Assembly (NCBI GenBank): GCA_041916675.1
Contig: JAYRZB010000002.1
Location: forward strand, 364,950 to 428,949
DNA length: 64,000 nt
Direction of reading: 5' to 3'
From: JAYRZB01 sp041916675
GTDB taxonomy: Bacteria; Pseudomonadota; Alphaproteobacteria; Rhizobiales; Devosiaceae
The notes below the pieces were generated by a model. The model saw nothing but the letters and a program-made list of their open reading frames with translations. It had not been told where the DNA came from and ran no database searches. Below are positions 1 to 8,985 of this stretch, in pieces. A program made the position numbers and the translations under genes. How positions within the stretch are numbered: the stretch's first letter is position 1; each line of letters begins with the position of its first letter.

Positions 1-1
1 C

Positions 2-1486
2 GCCCCTGATATCCGCATCGATGCTCTCGCCGGAACGCTTGTCGATACCGTGAGCCTTTTGGTCGGTGACGGCGCAGCCGAGGTGCCGAGCTACGATGAT
101 CTCATGGCCTGGGCGAACGAGGCGCGGGCCCTGCCGCCGCTATGCAGTTCGCCTGCCAATCTCGATGCCGTGCTGGCCGGCCTGATGGCCGGGTTCGATG
201 TCCGCAACGCTCAGGTGCGGCGGCAGGATATTGCTATCTGGGGCCAGCTTGAGGCCCGGCTGCAGAACCGCGACTTCACCATCCTTGCCGGGCTCAACGA
301 AGATATCTGGCCCCGCCCTGCCGATCCGGGCCCGTGGATGTCGCGCGCCATGCGGCTCGATGCCGGGCTCGAACCGCCCGAGCGCGATCAGGGCCGCGCC
401 GCCCACGATCTCGAAATGGCTCTGGGCAATGGGCACCTATTGCTCGCCTATACCGAGCGCATCGGCACCAGCCCGGCGCTGCCCTCGCGCTTCCTGCAAC
501 GGCTCGAAGCCTTTCTGGGCACCGATCTGGCCAAGACCCTGCGGGCCCGCGGACAGGCCTATGCCGCTATGGCGCAGGCACTCGATGCCGTGCCTGATGT
601 CAGGGCGGCGCAACGACCCTTGCCGCGCCCCCCTGCTGCTGCCCGACCGCGCCAGCTCTCGATCACCGAGGTCGAAACCCTCGTGCGCTCGCCCTATGAT
701 ATCTATGCCAGGCACGTGCTCGGCCTGCGCGCCATCGATGCGCTGGGGCAGGACCCGGGCAACCGCGAGCGCGGCACCATGATCCACCTTGTCTTTGCGC
801 GGTTTGTCCAGGAGGGTCACCCCTTCGCCGCGCCCGACGCGCTGGCCCGCCTGATGGCCATGGCTGAAGACGCCTTTGCCGGGCTGGATGCCATCGCCGA
901 GCGCCGCCAGATCTGGCTCAGGCGCTTTGCGCTGGCCGCCGAGCACTTCATCGCCTTTGAGCGCGCCCGCGATGCCTCGGTGCAGCAGCGGCATGCCGAG
1001 ATCGAAGGCGAATGGCGCTTCCCCAACCTTGAGGATTTCAAACTCACCGGCCGGGCCGACCGCGTCGACCAGATGCGCGACGGCACCCTGGAGATCATCG
1101 ATTTCAAGACCGGCTCCATTCCCGCCACCGCCGACATGAAGGCATTCCTTGCGCCGCAACTGCTGCTTGAGGCCGCCATGGCCAGGGCCGGCGGCCTTAA
1201 GGGAATATCGCCGGCCGATACCGGCAGGCTCAGCTATATCAAGATCGGCCTCGGCCCCGATGCTTTCGCTGAAACCGACTTTTCCATCCAGGACAAGACG
1301 TCACTGATGCAGGCTGCCCAGGAGGCTGCGAACCGCCTGCAGTCGCATGTGCAGACCTTCCTCCTCAGCGATCATTTCGCCATGACGCCCCGTATCCTGC
1401 CGCTCGCCGGGCAGCGCTATCGCGGCGCCTATGAGCATCTGGCCCGCACCGACGAATGGACGCTCATCGCCGGGGATGAGCCATGA
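2..1486 (+). CDS. addB: Double-strand break repair protein AddB, C-terminal part (5' end outside window)
   Basis: AddB is the helicase-like/nuclease partner of AddA in the RecBCD-type complex that resects double-strand breaks for RecA loading. The frame is open from base 2, so the N-terminal half lies upstream of the window. The GTG at 50 is only an internal codon. What remains includes the C-terminal PD-(D/E)XK nuclease, seen as LEIIDFKTG at about residue 365 of the fragment, preceded by SPYDIYARHVLGL, a stretch typical of alphaproteobacterial AddB. The stop overlaps the addA start as ATGA (1483-1486), so the two subunits are translationally coupled. Identification is by motif and by the adjacent addA. 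Confidence 0.93.
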   Translation, partial: APDIRIDALAGTLVDTVSLLVGDGAAEVPSYDDLMAWANEARALPPLCSSPANLDAVLAGLMAGFDVRNAQVRRQDIAIWGQLEARLQNRDFTILAGLNEDIWPRPADPGPWMSRAMRLDAGLEPPERDQGRAAHDLEMALGNGHLLLAYTERIGTSPALPSRFLQRLEAFLGTDLAKTLRARGQAYAAMAQALDAVPDVRAAQRPLPRPPAAARPRQLSITEVETLVRSPYDIYARHVLGLRAIDALGQDPGNRERGTMIHLVFARFVQEGHPFAAPDALARLMAMAEDAFAGLDAIAERRQIWLRRFALAAEHFIAFERARDASVQQRHAEIEGEWRFPNLEDFKLTGRADRVDQMRDGTLEIIDFKTGSIPATADMKAFLAPQLLLEAAMARAGGLKGISPADTGRLSYIKIGLGPDAFAETDFSIQDKTSLMQAAQEAANRLQSHVQTFLLSDHFAMTPRILPLAGQRYRGAYEHLARTDEWTLIAGDEP

Positions 1487-4400
1487 ACCGGCGCCTCCTC
1501 GATCCCATTCCCGCCCGTGTCATTGCCAGCCAGCGCCAGGCCGCCGATCCGGCCCGTTCGGTCTGGGTGGCGGCCAATGCCGGCTCGGGCAAGACGCACG
1601 TGCTCACCGAGCGGGTCCTGCGGCTGCTGCTCTCGGGGGTCGCCCCGGAATCGATACTCTGCCTCACCTATACCAAGGCCGCCGCCGCCGAGATGCGCAA
1701 GCGCGTCTCCGCGCGCCTCGCTCAATGGGCGGTGGCCGACGATGCCGTGCTTGCCGCAGACCTTGGCCGCCTCGAGGGCCGCTCCCCAACTGCCAGCGAG
1801 GCGGCGCGGGCCAGAACGCTGTTCGCCCACGCCCTCGATACGCCCGGCGGGCTCAAGATCAACACCATCCATGCCTTCTGCGAGGCGGTTCTGCACCGCT
1901 TCCCGCTCGAGGCCCAGGTGCCGATCGATTTTGCGGTCATCGAAGATGAAGAGCGCGCCGGCATGGTGCTGCGGGCCCGCGAAACCGTTCTGGCCGAGGG
2001 GCTCAATGGCGATGCACAGACCGCCGAGGCGGTTGGCACGCTGTTTGACATGCTCAGCGACAAGAGCCTGACCGATGCCATTGATGAAGCGCTGGCGCAG
2101 GGTCGCAAGCTGCGGCCGCTGCTCGCCGATCGCGCCGCCGCCAAGGCCCGGTTGCGGCGTCTGGTCCGCATGCCAAAGGGCGAAACCACCGCGAGCATCC
2201 GCGCAGCCATTGCAGCAGAGACCTTGCTCACACCGGCGGTCCGGGCCGATGTCCAGCGCCTCACGCCCGGCATTGCCGGTGGCAAGCGGTTCGAAGACCG
2301 GCTTGCAACCATCAATTGGTCCAACCCAGACCCAGAGCAGCTGATCAAAACCTTCACCACTGAAGAAGGCACCATCCGCAAGAGCCTGCTCAAGGCGGAT
2401 GCCGCAAGGGCAGACCCAGACCTGGCCGATATTATCGCCGCCGAGGCAGACCGACTTGCTGGCCTTGTTGCCCGACTCGTGCGCGCCAGTCTTGTGGCTC
2501 GTTCGGACGCCCTGCTCGATGTGCTCGGCGCCATCACCGCCCGTTACGAGGCCGAAAAGCGCGCCCGTTCGCGCCTCGATTTCGATGACCTGATCGACAG
2601 GATCGGCCAGCTGTTCGCCAATCCTGCCTATGCCGACTGGGTCAAGTACAAGCTCGATTCCGGCATCGTCCATATTCTCGTCGATGAAAGTCAGGACACC
2701 AATCCCGAGCAATGGCGCGTCGTGCGCGAGATCGCCGACGAGTTCTTTTCGGGGGCAGGGGCTGTCGAGCGCCCGCGCACCATCTTTGCGGTGGGTGACG
2801 AGAAGCAGTCGATCTATTCTTTCCAGGGGGCCGATCCGGCTTTGTTCGGCCAAACCGGCAGCGACTATGCAAGGCGCGCTCGTCAGGTCGAAAAGCCCTT
2901 CGAGCGCGTGCCCCTGCACACCAGCTTCCGCACGCTCTCGGGCATTCTGTCGGCGGTCGATACCGCCTTTGCCGCCGACCGGCTGCGCCAGTCGGTGCTC
3001 GCCCCGCCCGACCTGCCGGTGCAGCACGAAAGCGCCCGCGCCGATCAGGGCGGCATGGTCACGCTCTGGCCGCCGATCAAGGAGGCAGAACCCGATCTGG
3101 ACCTGTCGCAATGGCCGCGCGAGCCTGCCCCGCTCACCAGCAGCGCTGCGGCCCAGGTCGCGGATCGCATTGCCACCGAGATCCGGCACTGGATCGACAG
3201 CGCCCGTCCGCTGGGGCCGCGTGGCCGCGCCATCACCGCCAATGACGTGCTGGTCCTCGTCCAGACCCGTGGGCCGCTGTTCCGCGAGATCATCCGCGCC
3301 CTGATCCGCAAGGGCCTGCCCACCCCAGGCGCCGACCGACTGGCGGTGACCGGCCATATCGCGGTTCTTGATCTCTTCGCCCTTGCCGATGTGCTGCTCA
3401 ATCCCGCCGATGACCTGCAACTGGCCGCGCTCCTGCGCTCGCCACTGTTCGATGTCAGCGAGGATGATCTTTATGCCCTCGCCCAGCCCCGGCCCCGCGG
3501 GCAGAGCCTGTGGTCGGCGCTGGCCGAGGCGGAGCGCGACAGCCTGCGCAACGCCTATGTCCAATTGCATGCCTGGCGCAGTCGCCTCGATTTCGAGCGG
3601 CCCTTCGAATTTTTCTCCACCGTCCTTTATGCCGCGGGCGGGCTCAAACGCTTCCACGCCCGGCTGGGGCCGGAAGTCGATGATGTCTTTGCCCAGTTCC
3701 TTGATCTCGCACTGGCCCACGAGCAGACCGCCCAGCCCTCGCTGCAGGGGTTTCTGGCTGCCATGCGCTCGCGCGATATCTCGATCAAGCGCGAGCTGGC
3801 CGAGGTTGGCGGCGGGGTGCGGGTGATGACTGTTCACGGGGCCAAGGGGCTCGAAGCCCCCATTGTCATTGTTGCCGACGCCGTCTCCCAGCCGGCTCCG
3901 GCCAAGCTGCCGCATGTCTATATCGAAGAAGGGCCATTGCTGGTCCTCGCCGGCTCCAAGGAGCATACGCCCGAAACCCTGGCCTTCCGGCAGGCCGAAC
4001 AGGCGCGGGTCGAGGCCGAATACTGGCGCAAGCTTTATGTCGCCATGACCCGCGCTGAAGACGAGTTATACCTCACCGGCGCGCTGACCCGCCGCGGCAC
4101 TCTCGAAGGGTCCTGGTACGAGGCCGTATCCGCTGCCCTGAGCCCGGCTGCCGAAACCGTGTGCGATGCCGAGGGCACGCCCGTTGCCATCGTCTATCCT
4201 GCCCAAAGGCCTTCTCCGGCTCCGGTCACTGCCCACCCAGTGGCTACCGCCCCCTTCCCGGCGGCGCTGGTCCTGCCTGCCGTTCCCGCTGAGCAATCAG
4301 TGCCGATCCTGCGGCCGTCCTCGGCCTTTGTTCCGGCCGATCGTTCGCGGGTGCTCGAGACCAGCCTCGAGCGCCTTTCCGATCCGGCAAGTGCCCGCGA

Positions 4401-4908
4401 GGTCGGCACGGCGCTCCATGCCTTGCTCCAGCACTTGCCCGGGCTGCCCCGGGCCCGCTGGGCCGAGGTTGCGGCGCGCGCCGCCCAGCAATTGCTGCCC
4501 CATGCGCCCGAGGCTCAGGCCCCCCTTGCTGCCAAGGCGCTGGCCATTCTCGAACACCCCGCGCTTGCGCCCTATCTCGGGCCGGACAGCCGGGCCGAGG
4601 TCCCCTTCCTCGTCGATGCCTTCCGCAAGGGTCAGCCCGTCCGCCTGGCGGGTCGTATTGATCGTCTTGTCGTGACGGAGAAAACTGTTCTCATCCTCGA
4701 CTACAAATCGGATGCCTACGTCCCTGCGAGTGCTGATAACATCGACCCGGCCTATGTGATTCAGCTCGGCCTATATGCGCTGGTTGCAGGTCAGCTCTTC
4801 CCGCACCGGCAGGTGCGGGCGGCGATCTTCTGGACCGCCTTGGAATCGTTGATGGAATTGCCGGATTCCCTTTTGGGCCCGGCCGTTGCAACGTTCACCT
4901 CCCGGTGA
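1483..4908 (+). CDS. addA: Double-strand break repair helicase-nuclease AddA
   Basis: The 1141-aa protein is a UvrD/Rep-type superfamily 1 helicase fused to a C-terminal nuclease. It forms the AddAB recombination nuclease with the upstream gene. Walker A is ANAGSGKT (residues 31-38), and Walker B with the DExx motif is VDESQDT (about 400). A late helicase motif reads KLYVAMTRAEDELYL (about 850). The nuclease motif LILDYKSD lies near residue 1070. Length and domain order match alphaproteobacterial AddA (about 1150 aa). The start ATG overlaps the addB stop. No frameshift or missing core motif is visible. Confidence 0.96.
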   Translation: MNRRLLDPIPARVIASQRQAADPARSVWVAANAGSGKTHVLTERVLRLLLSGVAPESILCLTYTKAAAAEMRKRVSARLAQWAVADDAVLAADLGRLEGRSPTASEAARARTLFAHALDTPGGLKINTIHAFCEAVLHRFPLEAQVPIDFAVIEDEERAGMVLRARETVLAEGLNGDAQTAEAVGTLFDMLSDKSLTDAIDEALAQGRKLRPLLADRAAAKARLRRLVRMPKGETTASIRAAIAAETLLTPAVRADVQRLTPGIAGGKRFEDRLATINWSNPDPEQLIKTFTTEEGTIRKSLLKADAARADPDLADIIAAEADRLAGLVARLVRASLVARSDALLDVLGAITARYEAEKRARSRLDFDDLIDRIGQLFANPAYADWVKYKLDSGIVHILVDESQDTNPEQWRVVREIADEFFSGAGAVERPRTIFAVGDEKQSIYSFQGADPALFGQTGSDYARRARQVEKPFERVPLHTSFRTLSGILSAVDTAFAADRLRQSVLAPPDLPVQHESARADQGGMVTLWPPIKEAEPDLDLSQWPREPAPLTSSAAAQVADRIATEIRHWIDSARPLGPRGRAITANDVLVLVQTRGPLFREIIRALIRKGLPTPGADRLAVTGHIAVLDLFALADVLLNPADDLQLAALLRSPLFDVSEDDLYALAQPRPRGQSLWSALAEAERDSLRNAYVQLHAWRSRLDFERPFEFFSTVLYAAGGLKRFHARLGPEVDDVFAQFLDLALAHEQTAQPSLQGFLAAMRSRDISIKRELAEVGGGVRVMTVHGAKGLEAPIVIVADAVSQPAPAKLPHVYIEEGPLLVLAGSKEHTPETLAFRQAEQARVEAEYWRKLYVAMTRAEDELYLTGALTRRGTLEGSWYEAVSAALSPAAETVCDAEGTPVAIVYPAQRPSPAPVTAHPVATAPFPAALVLPAVPAEQSVPILRPSSAFVPADRSRVLETSLERLSDPASAREVGTALHALLQHLPGLPRARWAEVAARAAQQLLPHAPEAQAPLAAKALAILEHPALAPYLGPDSRAEVPFLVDAFRKGQPVRLAGRIDRLVVTEKTVLILDYKSDAYVPASADNIDPAYVIQLGLYALVAGQLFPHRQVRAAIFWTALESLMELPDSLLGPAVATFTSR

Positions 4909-4985
4909 GCGTTCTTGAACAGGGGATGGACTCTTCCCAGCTTTTGCGTCACACACCGCGCGCTTTCAACCTAAAGGCTCATCTG

Positions 4986-5309
4986 ATGACCCAACATGTT
5001 TCCGATGCCAATTTTGGCGAGGAAGTCCTCAATTCCAAAGAGCCGGTCCTGGTGGACTTCTGGGCCGGATGGTGCGGGCCCTGCCGGGCGATCGCTCCCG
5101 TGCTCGAAGAGCTCTCCGCCGAACTGGCCGGCAAGGTCAAGATCGTCAAGCTCAACGTAGACGAGAACCCCTCGACCACCGTCAAGTATGGCGTCCGTTC
5201 GATTCCCACCATGATCCTGTTCAAGGGCGGGGAAGCGGCTGACATGAAGATCGGTGCCGGCACCCCAAAGGCCGGGCTCAGCAAATGGCTTGAAAGCCAC
5301 GCTGCCTGA
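4986..5309 (+). CDS. trxA: Thioredoxin TrxA (WCGPC active site)
   Basis: This 107-aa cytosolic thioredoxin reduces protein disulfides and is itself reduced by thioredoxin reductase. The canonical WCGPC redox motif sits in the context VDFWAGWCGPCRAIAP, and the cis-proline loop SIPTMILF is intact. I chose the ATG at 4986 (MTQHVSD), because upstream GTG extensions add a non-homologous 27-residue leader. It follows addA by 77 bp on the same strand, an arrangement common in Hyphomicrobiales. A second thioredoxin gene follows directly. Confidence 0.95.
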   Translation: MTQHVSDANFGEEVLNSKEPVLVDFWAGWCGPCRAIAPVLEELSAELAGKVKIVKLNVDENPSTTVKYGVRSIPTMILFKGGEAADMKIGAGTPKAGLSKWLESHAA

Positions 5310-5424
5310 GTTTTCAGTCTATCCTGATCCCGCGCCGTCGGCACCATCCGGCGGCGCGTTGTTTTGATTGGCGACTTGGCCCGACTCGGCATAGCGTCGC
5401 CCTCCCCAAACGATGGAGAGCGAC

Positions 5425-5745
5425 ATGTCCCTGCAGGTTACCGATAGCACCTTTGATGCCGAGGTACTCGGCGCCACCGAACCGGTGCTGGTGGATTTCT
5501 GGGCCGAATGGTGCGCCCCCTGCAAGGCAATGGATCCCATTCTCGATGACCTGAGCCGCGAATTGGCCGGCAAGGTCAAGATCGTCAAGATCGATGTGGC
5601 CGAAAATCCCGGCATCACCGTGCGCTACAATGTGCGCAACATGCCCACCATGATCGTCTTCAAGGATGGTCAGCCAGCCGATATGCGCGTTGGCGCCGGG
5701 CAGTCCCGTGTTCAGCTCACCAAATGGCTCGAAAGCCACGCCTGA
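5425..5745 (+). CDS. Second tandem thioredoxin-family protein (WCAPC active site)
   Basis: This 106-aa single-domain thioredoxin has active site WCAPC (residues 29-33) instead of WCGPC, while the cis-proline loop NMPTMIVF is kept. It shares most of its sequence with the TrxA encoded 115 bp upstream, including the near-identical segment LAGKVKIVK, so it is probably a local duplicate. The start ATG at 5425 is preceded by GGAGAG at a good distance; the in-frame ATG at 5413 would place the ribosome site inside the gene. A changed X-X pair in CXXC usually shifts redox potential, so a different partner set is possible, but that is inference. It is convergent with folC, with 3 nt between stops. Confidence 0.9.
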   Translation: MSLQVTDSTFDAEVLGATEPVLVDFWAEWCAPCKAMDPILDDLSRELAGKVKIVKIDVAENPGITVRYNVRNMPTMIVFKDGQPADMRVGAGQSRVQLTKWLESHA

Positions 5746-5748
5746 TCC

Positions 5749-7044
5749 CTATTCGGGCAGGGTGCTGTTCCTGAACAGCACAGCGCCCGCCAGATAGAGC
5801 GACCCGCAGATCAGCACCCGCGCCCCGGGCAGGGTGCCTGCTTCGGAAAGCGCCGCCTCGATCGAGCGCATCGGGCGGGCGTCAAGCCCGAGGGTTCTCG
5901 CCCTTTCGGCGATAAACGCAGCCTTGTGTGCGTTTTCTTCACCCGGAATGGTCAGCGTCAGCACACGCTCGGGCAGGGTGCCGAAGGGCGTAAGGAAGTC
6001 TTCGGGCGCCCGCGTGTTCATCATTCCCATGATCAGCACCAGCGGCGCCGTCCGGCTACGGTTCATTTCGGCCAGCGCAGCGCTGATCGCCCGTGCGCCG
6101 TGGCCATTGTGCCCACCGTCCAGCCAGAGCTCATGGCTCCCGGGCAACAGCGCGACCAGCCGCCCCGAACGCAGCGGCGTCATGCGGGCCGGCCAGTTGG
6201 CGGCGCGCAGGCCGGTGGCGATGGCGGCCTCGGGCACCGGCAGCTTGAAATGCCGCACTGCCGCAATAGCCAGCGCGGCGTTTTCGAACTGGTGCGGGCC
6301 GATCAGGGCAGGCGGGGGCAGATCGAGCAACCCATCATCATCCTGGTAGATCAGGCGGCCGGCCTGCTCGTAGCCGTCGAAATCGGCGCCGCCCCTGAAT
6401 AGTCGCACCCCGAGCCGGGCCGCCCGGCGGTCGATCACCGCCTCGGCCGCCTCATCCTGCCGCGCCACCACGGCCAAGGCGCCTTTCTTGAGGATGCCGG
6501 CTTTCGCCACCGCGATCTCGGCCACCGTGTCGCCGAGAAACTGCTGGTGATCGAGCCCGATCGGGGTGATCACGGTGCCGAGCGGGTGATCGACCACATT
6601 GGTGGAATCGAATTCCCCGCCCATGCCGGTTTCAAGCAGCAGAAAGTCGGCCGGTGTCTCGGCAAACAGTTTGAAGGCCACCGCCGTGGTGATCTCGAAA
6701 AACGTCACCGGCGCTCCGGCGTTGATCGCCTCGACCGCTTCGAGCGCCGCATTGAGCCGCCGGGTGGACACCAGCTTCCCCGCCAGCCGGATCCGTTCAT
6801 TGAACCGCACCAGATGCGGCGAATTGTAGACATGCACCCGCTTGCCGGCCGCTTCGAGAAAGGCGCGCAGATAGGCAATCGTTGAGCCCTTGCCATTGGT
6901 GCCCGCCACATGGATCACCGGCGGCAGCCGGTCCTGGGGCCGCCCCATGGCATCGAGCAGCCGCAACTGCCGCTCGAGCCCGAGATCGATCAATTTCGGG
7001 TGCAGCGCCAAGAGGCGCTTCAGGATCGCATCGGTGCGGGACAT
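5749..7044 (-). CDS. folC: Bifunctional folylpolyglutamate/dihydrofolate synthase FolC
   Basis: This 431-aa Mur-ligase-type ATP enzyme adds glutamate to dihydropteroate and tetrahydrofolates in folate biosynthesis. The P-loop GTNGKGST is at residues 48-55, followed by the folate-binding segment NSPHLVRFNERI and the domain-junction motif WLDGGHNGHGA. Length is normal for the family. It is the last gene of the minus-strand run trpF-trpB-trpA-accD-folC, 6 bp after accD, an order widely conserved in alphaproteobacteria. Start is the ATG at 7044, supported by the alignable MSRTDAIL N-terminus. Confidence 0.96.
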   Translation of the reverse strand: MSRTDAILKRLLALHPKLIDLGLERQLRLLDAMGRPQDRLPPVIHVAGTNGKGSTIAYLRAFLEAAGKRVHVYNSPHLVRFNERIRLAGKLVSTRRLNAALEAVEAINAGAPVTFFEITTAVAFKLFAETPADFLLLETGMGGEFDSTNVVDHPLGTVITPIGLDHQQFLGDTVAEIAVAKAGILKKGALAVVARQDEAAEAVIDRRAARLGVRLFRGGADFDGYEQAGRLIYQDDDGLLDLPPPALIGPHQFENAALAIAAVRHFKLPVPEAAIATGLRAANWPARMTPLRSGRLVALLPGSHELWLDGGHNGHGARAISAALAEMNRSRTAPLVLIMGMMNTRAPEDFLTPFGTLPERVLTLTIPGEENAHKAAFIAERARTLGLDARPMRSIEAALSEAGTLPGARVLICGSLYLAGAVLFRNSTLPE

Positions 7045-7050
7045 AAAGCC

Positions 7051-8022
7051 CTATTCGGCGTGGGCAGCTTCGGGCGGGGCAACAACCAGATCATCATCGC
7101 CTTCTGCGGCCACGGCCACATCACGCATGGTAACCTTGGCCACCGGAGCGGTGGTGGTCAACTCGGCCGGGGCCGGGGCCTTGGTCAGGATCGAGCAGAG
7201 ATTGCCGATTGTTGAGCGCAGGTTGTGCCGGTGCACGACCTGATCAACCATGCCGTGCTCATAAAGATATTCGGAGCGCTGGAAACCCTTGGGCAGCTTT
7301 TCGCGGATCGTCTGTTCGATCACGCGCGGCCCGGCAAAGCAGATCAGCGCCCCCGGTTCAGCCAGGTGCACATCCCCCAGCATTGCATAAGATGCCGTCA
7401 CACCGCCGGTGGTGGGGTTGGTGAACACCACGATAAAGGGCAGGCCCGCTTCCCGCAGCCGCATCACCGCCACCGTGGTGCGCGGCATCTGCATCAGCGA
7501 CAATACGCCTTCCTGCATGCGGGCCCCACCCGAGGATACGAACAGCACGAACGGTGTCTTGCGCTTCTCGGCGGTCTCAAGCCCGGTGATGATGGCCGAC
7601 CCTGCGGCCATGCCGAGCGAGCCGCCCTGAAACTCGAAATCCTGCACGGCAACCGTGGTGTCCAGCCCATAGAGCTTGCCCACCGCCACCAGCACGGCGT
7701 CTTCCATGCCGGTTTTGACCCGGCTGTCCTTGAGCCGGTCGATATAGCGCTTGGAATCGCGGAATTTCAGCGGGTCTTGCGCCACGGCGGGCAGGGCCAC
7801 TTCCTCATACTTGCCGCCATCGAAGAAACTGGCCAGCCGGTCGCGGCCCTTGATCTTCATGTGATGGCCGGAATTGGGCACCACCCACTGGTTCGCTTCG
7901 AGGTCGCGGTAGAACACCATCTCGCCCGATTCCGGGTCCTTGACCCAAAGGTTCTCGGGGGACTCGCGCTTGTTCAGGAACGAGCGGATTTTCGGACGAA
8001 CGACGTTGTTGATCCAGTTCAT
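7051..8022 (-). CDS. accD: Acetyl-CoA carboxylase carboxyltransferase subunit beta AccD
   Basis: This 323-aa beta subunit of the carboxyltransferase makes malonyl-CoA for fatty acid synthesis with AccA. The crotonase-fold core is intact, with SSGGARMQEG and TTGGVTASYAMLGD supplying oxyanion-hole and CoA-binding segments. In the N-terminal region where many bacterial AccD proteins carry a four-cysteine zinc ribbon, this protein has none of the four cysteines (WVKDPESGEMVFYRDL). Many alphaproteobacterial homologues are already degenerate there, so the protein is probably functional. It sits between trpA and folC in a conserved operon. Confidence 0.95.
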   Translation of the reverse strand: MNWINNVVRPKIRSFLNKRESPENLWVKDPESGEMVFYRDLEANQWVVPNSGHHMKIKGRDRLASFFDGGKYEEVALPAVAQDPLKFRDSKRYIDRLKDSRVKTGMEDAVLVAVGKLYGLDTTVAVQDFEFQGGSLGMAAGSAIITGLETAEKRKTPFVLFVSSGGARMQEGVLSLMQMPRTTVAVMRLREAGLPFIVVFTNPTTGGVTASYAMLGDVHLAEPGALICFAGPRVIEQTIREKLPKGFQRSEYLYEHGMVDQVVHRHNLRSTIGNLCSILTKAPAPAELTTTAPVAKVTMRDVAVAAEGDDDLVVAPPEAAHAE

Positions 8023-8158
8023 GTCGACCTGCCTGTCTGGCCCTGCTTGCTGTCCGCGCCATCGGACAGGAAGGCCCTATTGCTTGATTGTGGCAATTCT
8101 ATCAGCTTTCCCCGGCCACCGCAAAAGCGGCGGGGGAAAACTCAGGCGCACGTCCTGC

Positions 8159-8983
8159 TCAGCCCCGGGCCCGGCGGGCACCCTCGGCAAGCGCCGAGAC
8201 CAGCGCGGTTGCCGCCGCCACGGTCCCGGCCGTGGCCTTACCTGCCTCAAGGCTGTCGCCAATGGCGTTGCAAAGTGCGGTCCCAACAACCACACCATCG
8301 GCGTCATGCCCGATAATGGCCGCATCTTCGGCCGATTTGATGCCAAAGCCCACCGCGACCGGCAGGCCGGTATGGCCCTTGATGCGTTTGACCGCGTCGC
8401 CCACCGCCGCGCGGTTCTTGATGGCCGCCCCGGTGATCCCGGTCATCGAAACATAGTAAACAAAGCCTGAAGAATTGCGCAACACCGTCGCCAGCCGCTC
8501 GTTGTCGGTCGTCGGTGTGGTCAGGCGGATGAAATTGAGCCCGGCCTTGAGCGCCGGCAGGCACAGCTCTGCATCTTCTTCCGGCGGCAGGTCGACAACG
8601 ATCAGCCCGTCGACACCGGCCTTGAGCGCATCTGCGACAAACGCCTCGACGCCATAGATATAGATCGGGTTGTAATACCCCATCAAAACGATCGGGGTCG
8701 AACCGTCCTGTCGGCGGAATTCTGCGACCATGGCCAGCGTCCTGGCCAGCGTCTGGCCCGCAGCCAGCGCGCGCTGGCCCGCCATCTGAATCCCTGGCCC
8801 ATCGGCCATCGGGTCGGAAAACGGCATGCCCAGTTCAATCACATCGGCGCCAGCAGCGGGCAGCGCATTCAGAATCGCCTGCGCCGTTTCCGGATCAGGG
8901 TCGCCCGACATGGTGAAGGTCACCAGCGCAGGCCGGTTCAGTGCGGCGCATTCCGCAAAGCGGTTAGCAAGTCGTGCGGTCAT
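8159..8983 (-). CDS. trpA: Tryptophan synthase alpha subunit TrpA
   Basis: This 274-aa TIM-barrel subunit cleaves indole-3-glycerol phosphate to indole and glyceraldehyde-3-phosphate, and indole is channelled to TrpB. Catalytic acids are visible as Glu50 (VIELGMPFSDP) and Asp61 (PMADGPGIQ), matching Glu49/Asp60 of the enterobacterial enzyme. The start is ATG at 8983 (MTARLANRF), 2 nt after the trpB stop; a longer upstream frame would run into trpB and adds no conserved sequence. A gap of 136 bp separates it from accD downstream. Confidence 0.96.
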   Translation of the reverse strand: MTARLANRFAECAALNRPALVTFTMSGDPDPETAQAILNALPAAGADVIELGMPFSDPMADGPGIQMAGQRALAAGQTLARTLAMVAEFRRQDGSTPIVLMGYYNPIYIYGVEAFVADALKAGVDGLIVVDLPPEEDAELCLPALKAGLNFIRLTTPTTDNERLATVLRNSSGFVYYVSMTGITGAAIKNRAAVGDAVKRIKGHTGLPVAVGFGIKSAEDAAIIGHDADGVVVGTALCNAIGDSLEAGKATAGTVAAATALVSALAEGARRARG

Positions 8984-8985
8984 GT

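Noticed and set aside
1429..3966. 845-codon open frame antisense to addA
   Set aside because: It mirrors the coding frame of addA, a common effect of high GC at third positions. It has no recognisable domain, and addA carries all helicase motifs.
4905..4985. Longer TrxA starting at GTG 4905
   Set aside because: The 27-residue leader has no homology feel, overlaps the end of addA by 4 nt, and is not a plausible signal peptide.
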